A stretch of 64,000 bases of DNA from Alteromonadaceae bacterium 2753L.S.0a.02 (GCA_007827375.1 VISH01000002.1:2257001-2321000); one strand, 5' to 3'; counted from the first letter of the stretch, positions 52,413 to 60,162 are shown. Notes: generated by a model from the sequence alone, not told the origin. Made by a program: numbers and translations.

Positions 52413-52526
52413 GCATAACCAGGCCAGCCAGCGGACCTCCGTTCCGGCCTTTGAATTTTGTGCTTTCGCTACGCTAGCACAAAATTCAAATGCCTACACT
52501 ACGGCCCCTGCTGCGCGGCGTTATAC
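52413..52526 (+). other. attC of K31
   Basis: Common class but not identical to the K11 attC: CCAGGCC for CCAAGCC, CTTTCGC for ATTCCGC, CACTACGG for CACTGCGG. Crossover G52520|T52521. Confidence 0.92.
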
Positions 52527-52960
52527 AACCCATGGAATTTGTCGCTAAACGTGGCTCAATGGGAAATTGACGCGAAATTAAAAAGGTGGTTCCACCATCT
52601 AGGAACGAAACCGCCGCCTTCGGCCGCGATTGCCCGGTTTGAGTAGCTTCGTTCATGGTGGGTTAAAACTGTAAAACAAAATTGCTCATAGCAGCTCGCA
52701 AATTTGAGCTTCTTGCTAATAGCAATATTGTTTTACCTTACGTTATCGCGTGTTCGATGCCGGTCGACTTCGTTCCTCGCGCTAAAGCTTAAAGCCAAGT
52801 GGTAAGCCCACGGTTTACCGCTTATTTAAAGTTAATTCAGGTTGGGTGTGGTTTTGTGGTAGTGGCGAAAATGGGTTGTCTAACCAGTTGCTCCACAATC
52901 GCCCCAACAAGTTGGGGCTGGACCTCCGTTGCTACGCAACTCCGGCCTGTGAGCAAAGCG
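52521..52960 (+). repeat. K32: non-coding cassette, type B, second subtype (440 bp)
   Basis: Like K14: H3 reads AAGTGGTAA with TTACCGCTT, with one G-T pair. H2 is present. No gene. Followed by coding cassette K33. Confidence 0.82.
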
Positions 52961-52993
52961 TTATGCATGAAGGGTTGAGAAAAAAGGTAGTTA

Positions 52994-53356
52994 ATGTACG
53001 AAGTCTTTGAACCATTTATTCCGTTTGCAGTGGGTTTTATTTTTTTCACTGCTGCAATTAAGGTTTTCTTTGCATACCTAAATTGGAAAATGGGTGAGCC
53101 CTTTGAGGCGTATAACAAAAATACAGGAATGTTAATTTGTCCTAATATTGGAGGAGTCTCCGGAAGAATAATTGGTATCCATTTTGTGGAGGGGGATTTC
53201 GTTAAGAAGGATCAGGCAATATTCACCATTGAATCTAGCTTAGCGGTTATGGAGATTCCTGCTCCGATTTCAGGAAGGGTTAAAAAGTTGCATGTTAAAC
53301 TGGACCAAAAAATTACAGAAAAGGAAGAGCTTGTTGAAATTATCTGTAGTAGCTAG
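52994..53356 (+). CDS. K33: membrane-anchored biotinyl/lipoyl-like protein without the modified lysine
   Basis: The frame of cassette K33 (52961-53506), 120 residues. An N-terminal membrane segment (FIPFAVGFIFFTAAIKVFFAY) is followed by a single biotinyl/lipoyl-like domain: GVSGRIIGIHFVEGDFVKKDQ, IFTIESSLAVMEIPAPISG and VKLDQKITEKEELVEI. At the hairpin where lipoyl domains have D-K and biotinyl domains M-K, this protein has SL in ESSLAVMEIP. It therefore should not carry the cofactor. It may be a structural relative, as in membrane-fusion proteins. Compare K37. Confidence 0.75.
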   Translation: MYEVFEPFIPFAVGFIFFTAAIKVFFAYLNWKMGEPFEAYNKNTGMLICPNIGGVSGRIIGIHFVEGDFVKKDQAIFTIESSLAVMEIPAPISGRVKKLHVKLDQKITEKEELVEIICSS

Positions 53357-53398
53357 ATCCGTGAACTATCAAATAATTCGCACTGAATTTGGTATAGT

Positions 53399-53512
53399 GC
53401 ATAACCAAGCCAGCCAGCGGACCTCCGTTCCGGCCTTTGAATTTTGTGCTTACGCTACGCTAGCACAAAATTCAAAGGCCTACACTGCGGCCCCTGCTGC
53501 GCGGCGTTATAC
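53399..53512 (+). other. attC of K33
   Basis: Common class, arms GGCCTTTGAATTTTGTGC and CACAAAATTCAAAGGCC. Crossover G53506|T53507. Confidence 0.92.
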
Positions 53513-53937
53513 CGCGTCGAGTAGGTTTTTTATCAAGTGTAGCGCGGAATGTGGAAATAGGTTTTAACGAGCATTTTGGGTATATCGGTTCGCTTAGAGT
53601 GGAGGTTTATTTGGCTGTGGCGTATCGAAAAGGTGGTGGTCCTCAATATTGAGTTCATCGCAGGGTATGTGCCAGCGTTGCTTGGGTGTCGTCATACATA
53701 AAAGTGCCAAGAAACCTTTTGGAAAGTAATGTGGCGTTGTTCAGAGTCCGCTCTTAAAGAACGTTGCCGAATTTAAGTTTGGCAGCTTTGTTTGGTTTGG
53801 TATTTTATTGGAGTTTGGGTAGTGTTGCTTTATAACCAGTCGGTCAACTTGACACAGTCTGCTACGCGCCTTTTTGGGGTGGCTACGCCACTTTACCCCA
53901 AAAAGCCACTCCACAGGCCGTGCAAGTTACCTCAGCG
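53507..53937 (+). repeat. K34: non-coding cassette, type A2 (431 bp)
   Basis: Near-copy of K29. The attC differs by a few bases (CACAGTCTGCTACG). No gene. Confidence 0.8.
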
Positions 53938-53957
53938 TTATGCATCTGGAGAGTTAG

Positions 53958-54392
53958 GTGGATTCTATTGGAAAGAGAACGATAATCGCAGCATTCCTAG
54001 CTGGAGCTGCTAGTTTAATTCTGCCGATATGCGGCGCGTTATCTGTGATATTAGATGATCCCGTTTATCGTCCAGATGGATCGATAGCTGATGGAGCGGA
54101 GAGAGGCGCAGGGGTATTCCTATACTACTTTATTTGGCCGATGCTATTAATTTCAATATTCTACTTTTTAATGCTGGCAGCATATTCAGTTAAAGATAAG
54201 GTATTAATTGTTAAGCGGCTTACTGTTGGCGCTTTGGCAACATGTTTTTGTCTTTCGGTCATAATATCAGCCTTTTTTAATAGTAACGGTCTACTCTTCC
54301 AAGTAAAAACATTTCTAATAGCTTTAACTGCATTAGTTGTCGGTATAGCGCCCGGGTCGCTCACTTTATGGCTAGGTCATAGACATGCATAA
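53958..54392 (+). CDS. K35: membrane protein, 144 residues
   Basis: The frame of cassette K35 (53938-54505). The GTG start at 53958 follows GGAGAG. There are four hydrophobic segments: IIAAFLAGAASLILPICGAL, GVFLYYFIWPMLLISIFYFL, LTVGALATCFCLSVIISAFF and FLIALTALVVGIAPGSLTLW. An acidic loop (DDPVYRPDGSIADGAERG) lies after the first. No family recognised. Confidence 0.72.
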   Translation: MDSIGKRTIIAAFLAGAASLILPICGALSVILDDPVYRPDGSIADGAERGAGVFLYYFIWPMLLISIFYFLMLAAYSVKDKVLIVKRLTVGALATCFCLSVIISAFFNSNGLLFQVKTFLIALTALVVGIAPGSLTLWLGHRHA

Positions 54393-54507
54393 CAAAGCAA
54401 ACCAGCAAGGGCCGCTGCACGGCCGGGACCTCCATTCCGCAGGCGCTTTTTTTTGGTTGTTTACCACAAAAATCACCTGCTCCATTGCGGCCCCTGTTTG
54501 CGGCGTT
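54387..54507 (+). other. attC of K35, interrupted after GTT by a short transposon
   Basis: R'' GCATAAC; a variant with an extra CAAGGGCCGCTGCACGGCC insertion in the left arm. The R' triplet GTT (54505-54507) is followed by a miniature element. Confidence 0.85.
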
Positions 54508-54674
54508 GAGACTGTAGAAAAACTCAATCGTGTGCCGTTGCGAAAATATTTTTGCACGGAGAGTGCGATGGGAAGCCTTTTGTATGGCCGAAAATGGTTA
54601 GTATTCACGTAGGAGCGCGATTTTGCGCATGATTTTTACACAAGATGAACTGGCAAGAGCTTTTCTACAGTCTC
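54508..54674 (+). mobile_element. Non-autonomous (MITE-like) relative of the IS1182 element, 167 bp
   Basis: The ends are GAGACTGTAGAAAAACTC and, read inward from the right, GAGACTGTAGAAAAGCTC, matching the IS1182 copies of this window. GTT is duplicated (54505-54507, 54675-54677). The interior has no frame and does not match the IS interior. It is presumably moved by the full element's transposase. Confidence 0.88.
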
Positions 54675-54691
54675 GTTAGGGCACCCAAATT

Positions 54692-55099
54692 ATGAAATAC
54701 GCTTTTATCCTATTGCTCATAGTTTCCCAAGTTGTATTTCCGGAAGAAATTGTAGTGCCTGGGATTAGGGAGAAAATAAGTAATGGTGAAATTGAGTTTT
54801 CCTGTTCTGAAGGAAAGCCCGTGCCTGAAAGCGAGCGTGAGCCGTCACCAGCAATTCCCAAGGGGAATTACAGTAAAGCTGAATCGAAAAAAATAGTAGA
54901 ACTAATAAACGCTCAACCAAAGAAGATAAAGGAATGTACAAGTACCTATACCGATGATTACGTTGAGGCGATGTATCAGTACTGCGAAAAGTATAATCTT
55001 GCAGCCTGTATTGGAGGCGGTTGCGCTCACACTTCAGGGTATTCGGTACACACGGCTGTTTTAGTCGAAGCTCTATTGGCATGCGGTGTACAGCCCTAA
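54692..55099 (+). CDS. K36: secreted cysteine-rich protein, 135 residues
   Basis: The frame of cassette K36 (54676-55204). A signal peptide (YAFILLLIVSQVVF) is followed by a mature protein with six cysteines (FSCSEG, IKECTST, YQYCEKY, AACIGGGCAH, LLACGVQP), which could form three disulfides. A proline-rich segment (SEREPSPAIPKG) lies in the first half. It does not share the two-cysteine family pattern. Function unknown. Confidence 0.74.
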   Translation: MKYAFILLLIVSQVVFPEEIVVPGIREKISNGEIEFSCSEGKPVPESEREPSPAIPKGNYSKAESKKIVELINAQPKKIKECTSTYTDDYVEAMYQYCEKYNLAACIGGGCAHTSGYSVHTAVLVEALLACGVQP

Positions 55100-55210
55100 C
55101 AATACGCTCCATTTGACGCAGCGGTCTACGCTCCTTTTTGTGCATTCGCTACGCTCATTGTTGCACAAAAATCCACTACAACCGCTGCGCAAATGAGCAT
55201 GGCGTTATGT
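55094..55210 (+). other. attC of K36
   Basis: R'' CCCTAAC; arms CGCTCCATTTGACGCAGCGG and CCGCTGCGCAAATGAGCATG. Different class from its neighbours. Crossover G55204|T55205. Confidence 0.88.
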
Positions 55211-55225
55211 GTACTGAATCAACAC

Positions 55226-55555
55226 ATGTTTTCGCTTATTTTCAAAGCCCTAAATAAGGCTTTCGTTACAGATGAAAAGGATGCTATGGAAGAAGAATCT
55301 CCAGAGGTAATAATTACGGAGCAGTCTGTGATTAGAGTGCCAAACATTGGTTCTCAATCAGCAGAAATAATCGAGATACACGCAAAGAAGGGAGATATTA
55401 TAAAAACTGATCAAGTGCTCATTGTGTTGGAGAGCGAAAAGTGTGTATTGGAAATTCCAAGCCCATATTTATGTAAAATAGAAGAAGTATTGGTTCATAT
55501 CGGTAATATTGTTAGCGAAAACGATGCGCTTATTCAAGTCTCACCGCACTCATAA
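55226..55555 (+). CDS. K37: biotinyl/lipoyl-domain protein with lysine present, 109 residues
   Basis: The frame of cassette K37 (55205-55657). ATG 55226 is the first in-frame start after the crossover. The C-terminal 75 residues form one biotinyl/lipoyl-like domain: RVPNIGSQSAEIIEIHAKKG, DQVLIVLESEKCVLEIPSP and VLVHIGNIVSENDALIQV. The hairpin has ESEKCVLEIP, with the lysine at the lipoylation position, in contrast to K33. The N terminus (MFSLIFKALNKAF) is amphipathic rather than a clear membrane segment. A free lipoyl domain could be a substrate for lipoate ligase; that is inference. Confidence 0.75.
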   Translation: MFSLIFKALNKAFVTDEKDAMEEESPEVIITEQSVIRVPNIGSQSAEIIEIHAKKGDIIKTDQVLIVLESEKCVLEIPSPYLCKIEEVLVHIGNIVSENDALIQVSPHS

Positions 55556-55663
55556 CAATCTCAGCCAGTCGGACTTCCGTACCGGCGCTTGTTTTAGCGG
55601 TGGCCGCTACGCTACCGCAAAAACAAACGCCTCCACTCCAGCTGCTGCTGCAGGGCGTTATGC
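55550..55663 (+). other. attC of K37
   Basis: R'' TCATAAC; arms GGCGCTTGTTTTAGCGGT and CCGCAAAAACAAACGCC. Crossover G55657|T55658. Confidence 0.9.
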
Positions 55664-55681
55664 ACCGAGATAAACAGCTTA

Positions 55682-56152
55682 ATGAGTAATTCAAATTGGA
55701 AAAATTATGAAGAAGTAGCATGTTTTCTATTGAATAGATATAGGGAATACTTCGGAATTACGCAGTTCCAACCAAAGGGAAATCTTGTTGGTATCGAGTC
55801 AGGAACAATATGGGAGCTAGATGCAATTGGTGTAAACATAGACGGCGAACCCATGTGTTTGGTGGAATGTAGGTGTGTTAAAAATCCGCAGAAACAAAAG
55901 GATTTAGCCGCAATAGCATATCAAATCAAGGATTGCGGTGCAGATTCCGGTATTCTGGTCACTTCTGTTGAGCCACAACTTGGAGCTAAAAAGGTCGCTA
56001 GTTCAGCGGGGATTCAGACCGTAATTCTATCAAGCAACTCAACAAAGCAGGAATTTATAATGAAGTTTAGAAGCATAATGTCGGTGGGTTTATTAGACTC
56101 ATTAAAAATATCAGCTTCCTTTGGCGGAAACTTCCAATTGAAAAAAGGTTAA
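55682..56152 (+). CDS. K38: Mrr-like PD-(D/E)xK nuclease-fold protein, 156 residues
   Basis: The frame of cassette K38 (55658-56264). The layout is that of the Mrr catalytic domain: a first helix (YEEVACFLLNRYREYFGI), a glycine-rich turn, the metal aspartate in GTIWELDAIGV (D47), then the motif strand LVECRCVKN with E62, a helix KQKDLAAIAYQIKD and ILVTSVEPQLGAKKVA. The usual E-x-K is E-C-R here, with a lysine three residues on, which may alter catalysis. Such domains cut DNA in type IV restriction or repair. A defence role is plausible but only inferred. Confidence 0.75.
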   Translation: MSNSNWKNYEEVACFLLNRYREYFGITQFQPKGNLVGIESGTIWELDAIGVNIDGEPMCLVECRCVKNPQKQKDLAAIAYQIKDCGADSGILVTSVEPQLGAKKVASSAGIQTVILSSNSTKQEFIMKFRSIMSVGLLDSLKISASFGGNFQLKKG

Positions 56153-56156
56153 AAAA

Positions 56157-56270
56157 GCATAACCATTGTAGCCACTAGACACAAATTGCAACGCGCCTTT
56201 TGGTGTTCACTTTGCTCACAATACACCAAAAGACACGTCACAATTTGTGCAAGTGCTACTGGCGTTATCC
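56157..56270 (+). other. attC of K38
   Basis: R'' GCATAAC; arms GTAGCCACTAGACACAAATT and AATTTGTGCAAGTGCTACT. Crossover G56264|T56265. Confidence 0.88.
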
Positions 56271-56288
56271 GCAAGCGAAGAAACGGCG

Positions 56289-56597
56289 ATGAAAAAAATA
56301 ATTGGATTGCTTCCAGGAGTTGCATTTTTCATATATTTTCTCCTAGATCTAGAAGAGATAAAAGCTTCTTCAATATTTGGATTGTTGGCAATCTCGGTTG
56401 CTGTAGGTAGTGTTGGATATTTTTATTTTAACTCTCCTCAGGGGGTAAAAGTGTCGGAAACAGCTTTTGGTATTGCAGGCAGGTATCGAAATCCGGTGCA
56501 CGGCACTATCATCCCATTAAAAACAGCAGCATATATTCTGCTTGCTATTATCGGCAATTGTATTTTAGGGTTAATTCTATATGTCTTTGGGTATTAG
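56289..56597 (+). CDS. K39: small membrane protein, 102 residues
   Basis: The frame of cassette K39 (56265-56670). I chose ATG 56289; the open frame extends upstream only into attC. Hydrophobic segments are LLPGVAFFIYFLLDL, FGLLAISVAVGSVGYFYF and AYILLAIIGNCILGLILYVF. A short polar loop (GRYRNPVHGTIIPLK) precedes the last one. No family recognised. Confidence 0.68.
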   Translation: MKKIIGLLPGVAFFIYFLLDLEEIKASSIFGLLAISVAVGSVGYFYFNSPQGVKVSETAFGIAGRYRNPVHGTIIPLKTAAYILLAIIGNCILGLILYVFGY

Positions 56598-56600
56598 GGC

Positions 56601-56676
56601 GCATAACCAACTCAGCCAGTCGGACCTCCGTTCCGGCGCTTCTTTTCGTGGTGGCCGCTACTGCAGGGCGTTACAC
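56601..56676 (+). other. attC of K39, apparently deleted in the right arm
   Basis: The left half matches the K37 class up to GTGGTGGCCGCTAC, then jumps to TGCAGGGCGTTA. About 38 bases of the right arm are missing compared with K37. Crossover G56670|T56671. Confidence 0.72.
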
Positions 56677-56741
56677 GTCATTATGAAACGAACCATATTG
56701 CAACATTCATCATTTTTAGCTCTCTTTGCTTTGGAGGAGAT

Positions 56742-57164
56742 ATGCAAGCTGGCAAGGAAGAATCGCAACAACTTATGGATGCAGTGCTGCCACTAGCTGA
56801 GCAATTACTTACCGAACATGGCGAGTTTTTTCCATACGGCGGGGCTCTGACTCATGAAGGTAAAATCGTTAGTGTAGCCGCCTATGATGGCGATGAGCAC
56901 CCGCCATCATCTGAAGTCATACCCATGTTACAAAAGGCGTTTATTTCGGCCGCAGATTCCAAAGAATATAAAGCTACGGCTCTAGTCTATGACGTCCGGG
57001 TTCCTCTACCGGAATCTAATGAAAAATCCGATGCAATAGCCATAAATCTAGACCATGAATCTGGCTACTCTGTCATAGTATTTCTTCCTTACAAATTAAC
57101 AGGTGGCGAGCTAGTATTTGGTAATATTTTTGCTCAGGCGGGTAGTAATGGTGTATTTAAATAG
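56742..57164 (+). CDS. K40: hypothetical protein, 140 residues
   Basis: The frame of cassette K40 (56671-57248), with a strong GGAGGAG site before the ATG. The protein is soluble and acidic, with EQLLTEHGEFFPYGGALTHE, GKIVSVAAYDGDEHPPSSEV and KATALVYDVRVPLP. It resembles a widespread uncharacterised family common in integron cassettes and soil bacteria, some members linked to toxin-immunity loci. I do not assign a function. A 37-codon frame upstream (ATG 56683) overlaps its start and could be a leader or chance. Confidence 0.75.
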   Translation: MQAGKEESQQLMDAVLPLAEQLLTEHGEFFPYGGALTHEGKIVSVAAYDGDEHPPSSEVIPMLQKAFISAADSKEYKATALVYDVRVPLPESNEKSDAIAINLDHESGYSVIVFLPYKLTGGELVFGNIFAQAGSNGVFK

Positions 57165-57172
57165 ACAGCAAC

Positions 57173-57254
57173 GTGTAACAAGGCCAGGCACAATCGCCCC
57201 TTCGGGGCTGGACCTCCGCACTGCGTGCTCCGGCCTGTGCTGGCGGCGTTATAC
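57173..57254 (+). other. attC of K40
   Basis: About 82 bases; left arm TAACAAGGCCAGGCACAATCG, right arm CCGGCCTGTGCTGGCGGCGTTA. Crossover G57248|T57249. It shares GGGGCTGGACCTCCG with the type B attC sites. Confidence 0.87.
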
Positions 57255-57689
57255 AACCCATGGAATTTGTCGCTAAACGTGGTTTTATGGAAAATTATCA
57301 CTGAATTTAAAGAAAGTGGTTCCGCTATTTAGGAACGAAACCGCCGCCTTCGGCCGCGAATGTTAGTGTTAAGTAGCTTCGTTCCTGGTGGGGTAAAACG
57401 GTAAAACAAAATTGCTCAAAGTTAATTGTAACTTGGGGCTTATTGCCGGTAGCAATATTGTTTTACCTCGTCGCGGTGCAAGTTCGTGGCTGGTCAGCTT
57501 CGTTCTTTGTGCTAAAGAAATAAGTTGTGCGGTAAGCTTCGGGTTTATCGCACAGTTACAGTAAAGTCAGGTTGGTTTTAGTGCAGCGGTCAGAGCAAAG
57601 TGGGTTGTCTAACCAGTTGCTCCACACTCGCCCCAACAAGTTGGGGCTGGACCTCCGTTGCTACGCAACTCCGGCCTGTGAGCAAAGCG
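57249..57689 (+). repeat. K41: non-coding cassette, type B (441 bp)
   Basis: Main type B form, close to K7 and K25. All three hairpins intact. No gene. Followed by coding cassette K42. Confidence 0.83.
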
Positions 57690-57711
57690 TTATATTACCC
57701 ATGATTGAAGT

Positions 57712-58209
57712 ATGAATAACTCTAAAGGTTACATTGCTGAGCTAAACGGATACCTTCACTCTCTGCGGCGCTTTCGAGGGGCAGGATATTTTTATTCCGC
57801 CCAATCATATGATGCTAAGACAAGTATAGATCAGTTTGTAATCGAAACGATAGCAGAATGGGGTGAAAACGAAGAGTTTCAATATCTAGGAAAAACTGAG
57901 ATCAAATTTGAAGCTTTGGAAGAACGCCTTAGTAATATAATTTTTGGTGGTGCACTTAATCTTCAAAATGTGGAGAGCAATGAATCCAAAGAAAGCATAA
58001 GGAAGTTGGTCCTTGAGGATATCAATGAATATTATGGTCTAGCATCAACCAGTCTAGATTCAGAGGGTGTGTTCCACCCTTTAATATCAGGTCCCGTATA
58101 TCAATTAAATATTGAAAACAAGAACTATTCAAACCTTTTCTTTTATCTTGTTAAAATTGGAAACTATTATGTGCTTACTAGTTTTACACATAGAAAGCAT
58201 CAAATATAG
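57712..58209 (+). CDS. K42: hypothetical protein, 165 residues
   Basis: The frame of cassette K42 (57690-58320). Soluble-looking; the N-terminal 50 residues are rich in aromatics (YLHSLRRFRGAGYFYSAQSYD), the middle is acidic, and the end has FFYLVKIGNYYVLTSFTHRK. The size and mixed alpha/beta look recall immunity-type proteins, but I recognise no family. Confidence 0.73.
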   Translation: MNNSKGYIAELNGYLHSLRRFRGAGYFYSAQSYDAKTSIDQFVIETIAEWGENEEFQYLGKTEIKFEALEERLSNIIFGGALNLQNVESNESKESIRKLVLEDINEYYGLASTSLDSEGVFHPLISGPVYQLNIENKNYSNLFFYLVKIGNYYVLTSFTHRKHQI

Positions 58210-58326
58210 ATATAACAATTTGCACCACTTGACGCAGTGGTCTCCGCGGCTTGCTGTGCATTCGCTTCGCTCATTATTGCACAGCAAGCCACTCCAACCA
58301 CTACGCAAGTGTGCAAGGCGTTAGGC
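58210..58326 (+). other. attC of K42
   Basis: R'' ATATAAC; arms CACCACTTGACGCAGTGGTC and ACCACTACGCAAGTGTGC. Crossover G58320|T58321. Confidence 0.88.
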
Positions 58327-58330
58327 ACAC

Positions 58331-58699
58331 ATGAAGAGAATTCTCACAATTGTTCTTTTGTCTATATTTCCTATCACTGTATTGGGTGGTGAAGTGCTTT
58401 GGAACAGCGATAAAACGGCATTAGCTTTTTGTGAGTCAAAAGAGAAGACAACCTGCTTTATTATCGCCAATAATATTCCAACGAATGTTAGTCATATTGA
58501 AACCGCTAACCTAGGAAAGTTGGGATTGGCGGGCAAAAATCAATATGAAAAAATTGAAACATTTCCATCCGAGTGGGTGGCTGAGAAACAAAACGGTAAT
58601 TTGATATCGTTTACAACAAGAGCATGGGTAAATGGCCAGCGCTATACTGTCAGCGGGCCGGTATTTGTTAGAAATGACGGTGTTTGTGTCCATCAGTAG
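58331..58699 (+). CDS. K43: exported hypothetical protein, 122 residues
   Basis: The frame of cassette K43 (58321-58792), starting 10 bases after the crossover. A signal peptide (ILTIVLLSIFPITVLG) precedes a beta-rich mature part with three cysteines (AFCESKEKTTC and GVCVHQ). It lacks the LxAxxxGK pattern of the two-cysteine family. Function unknown. Confidence 0.73.
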   Translation: MKRILTIVLLSIFPITVLGGEVLWNSDKTALAFCESKEKTTCFIIANNIPTNVSHIETANLGKLGLAGKNQYEKIETFPSEWVAEKQNGNLISFTTRAWVNGQRYTVSGPVFVRNDGVCVHQ

Positions 58700-58702
58700 C
58701 TT

Positions 58703-58798
58703 GCCTAACAAAGCAATCTTGCCTCGTTCGCTGCGCTCTCTGGACCTCCGTTTCGGCGCTTCGCGCCTACACTACGGCCGCAAATTGCGGCGTTATGC
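58703..58798 (+). other. attC of K43
   Basis: R'' GCCTAAC fits RYYYAAC. It includes GGCGCTTCGCGCC as a central hairpin. Crossover G58792|T58793. Confidence 0.87.
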
Positions 58799-58815
58799 AA
58801 ATTTGAGGAGAAATG

Positions 58816-59172
58816 ATGAAGTTGAAGAAAATATATTTTTTTATTGCACTAGCGTGGGCGAGTAATGCCCAATCTGGAGCAGGAGGTGGAACGGTAGAAA
58901 TCGAGCATGTTGGAAAATGGGAAGATAAAGATTTAGTGTTTTTTTATACAAACACTCACACTAGTGAGCCAGAATGTAATAGCTATCGGAAACGGTGGGT
59001 TCTTGAATTAACTTCAGATATTGGTAAAGCACAGTACAGTTTATTATTAGCCTCTCAAATGGCTGGTAAAGAAGTTCGGTTAAGCGGAACAGGAAATTGC
59101 AATTTATTTGAAAATTCAGAATCCGTAAGTTGGGTAGCCTTTCCCGTTAATTACAATAATCATCCAGAATAA
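58816..59172 (+). CDS. K44: secreted two-cysteine family protein, 118 residues
   Basis: The frame of cassette K44 (58793-59319). Two adjacent ATGs exist (58813, 58816); the second has better spacing from GAGGAG. A signal peptide (IYFFIALAWASNAQSGA) is followed by the family pattern: Cys in EPECNSYRK, helix LLLASQMAGKEVRL, then Cys in GNCNLFEN and an end VSWVAF. Function unknown. Confidence 0.75.
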   Translation: MKLKKIYFFIALAWASNAQSGAGGGTVEIEHVGKWEDKDLVFFYTNTHTSEPECNSYRKRWVLELTSDIGKAQYSLLLASQMAGKEVRLSGTGNCNLFENSESVSWVAFPVNYNNHPE

Positions 59173-59211
59173 TTTGTTAGCTAGCGAATGCAATACAATG
59201 AAACATGTAGA

Positions 59212-59325
59212 GCATAACCAAGCCAGCCAGCGGACCTCCGTTCCGGCCTTTGAATTTTGTGCTTTAGCTACGCTAGCACAAAACTCAAAGGCCTACACTG
59301 CGGCCCCTGCTGCGCGGCGTTATAC
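59212..59325 (+). other. attC of K44
   Basis: Common class, R'' GCATAAC. Crossover G59319|T59320. Confidence 0.92.
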
Positions 59326-59733
59326 CGCGTCAGGTTCGTTTTTATCGTATCAATCGCGGTTTTTAAGTAAGAGGGCTAGCGGATTTTTGGGTTTATCGGT
59401 TCGTTATGTTCGTAGTTATTTTTTGCTTTGGCGTGTCTCGCAGTAAGGGGTGCTCCATACGGAATTGGTCACAGGGTATGTGCCATCATTGCAGGTCTTT
59501 CGCAATTCAGGGGAGTTCCAAGATTCCTTTAAAAGGTGCTTCGCTTCGTTCAAAATGAGGCGGAGAGAGTCGAGAGGCAAAATATTAGTAGGTGCGCTGT
59601 CGCGCAGGGGATTCAAAATGGTGCTTTATAACAATCCCAGCCAGGGGACCTCCGTTCCGGCCTTTGAATTTTGTGCTTTAGCTACGCTAGCACAAAAATC
59701 AAAGGCCTACACTGCGGCCCCTGCTGCGCGGCG
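59320..59733 (+). repeat. K45: non-coding cassette, divergent type A body with a common-class attC (414 bp)
   Basis: The start (TTATACCGCGTCAGG), GGGTTTATCGGTTCG, GGGTATGTGCCATCATTGC and the TGCGC-TGTC-GCGCA hairpin mark it as type A. Its attC (59626-59739) is instead the class used by coding cassettes such as K44. No gene. Confidence 0.78.
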
Positions 59734-60162
59734 TTATACCGCGTCGAGTGGGTTTTTTAGCGGGTGCAGCGTGAAAATTAGTAAAGGGTCTTAGCGCACA
59801 TTTTGGGGTTATCGGTTCGCAAGGTTTTAGGTTTTGTTGGCTCTAGCGCGTAGCAAGGTTAGTGGTACTCACTATTTAGTTTATCTTAGGGTATGTGCCA
59901 CCATTGCTAGAAATTCGTAATCCATAAAAGTGCCAAGAAACCTTTGGAAAGTATTGTGGCTTCGTTCTTCATGGGTTCCCAAAGTGCGGAGTAGAATTTA
60001 AATTAGGTGGCTCCGTTCAGTGCGCTTTCGCGCAAGGAGTTAGGTGGTGTCGCTTTATAACCAGTCGGTCAACTTGACACAGCCTGCTACGTGCTTTTTT
60101 GGGGTGGCTGCGCCACTTTACCCCAAAAAACCACTCCACAAGCCGTGCAAGTTACCTCAGCG
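59734..60162 (+). repeat. K46: non-coding cassette, type A1 (429 bp)
   Basis: Very close to K2, K10 and K23, with AGCGGGTGCAGCG at the start. No gene. Precedes coding cassette K47. Confidence 0.82.

Noticed and set aside
56683..56796. 37-codon leader frame before the K40 gene
   Set aside because: It overlaps the strong ribosome site of K40 in another frame. It may be chance; there is not enough to call it.
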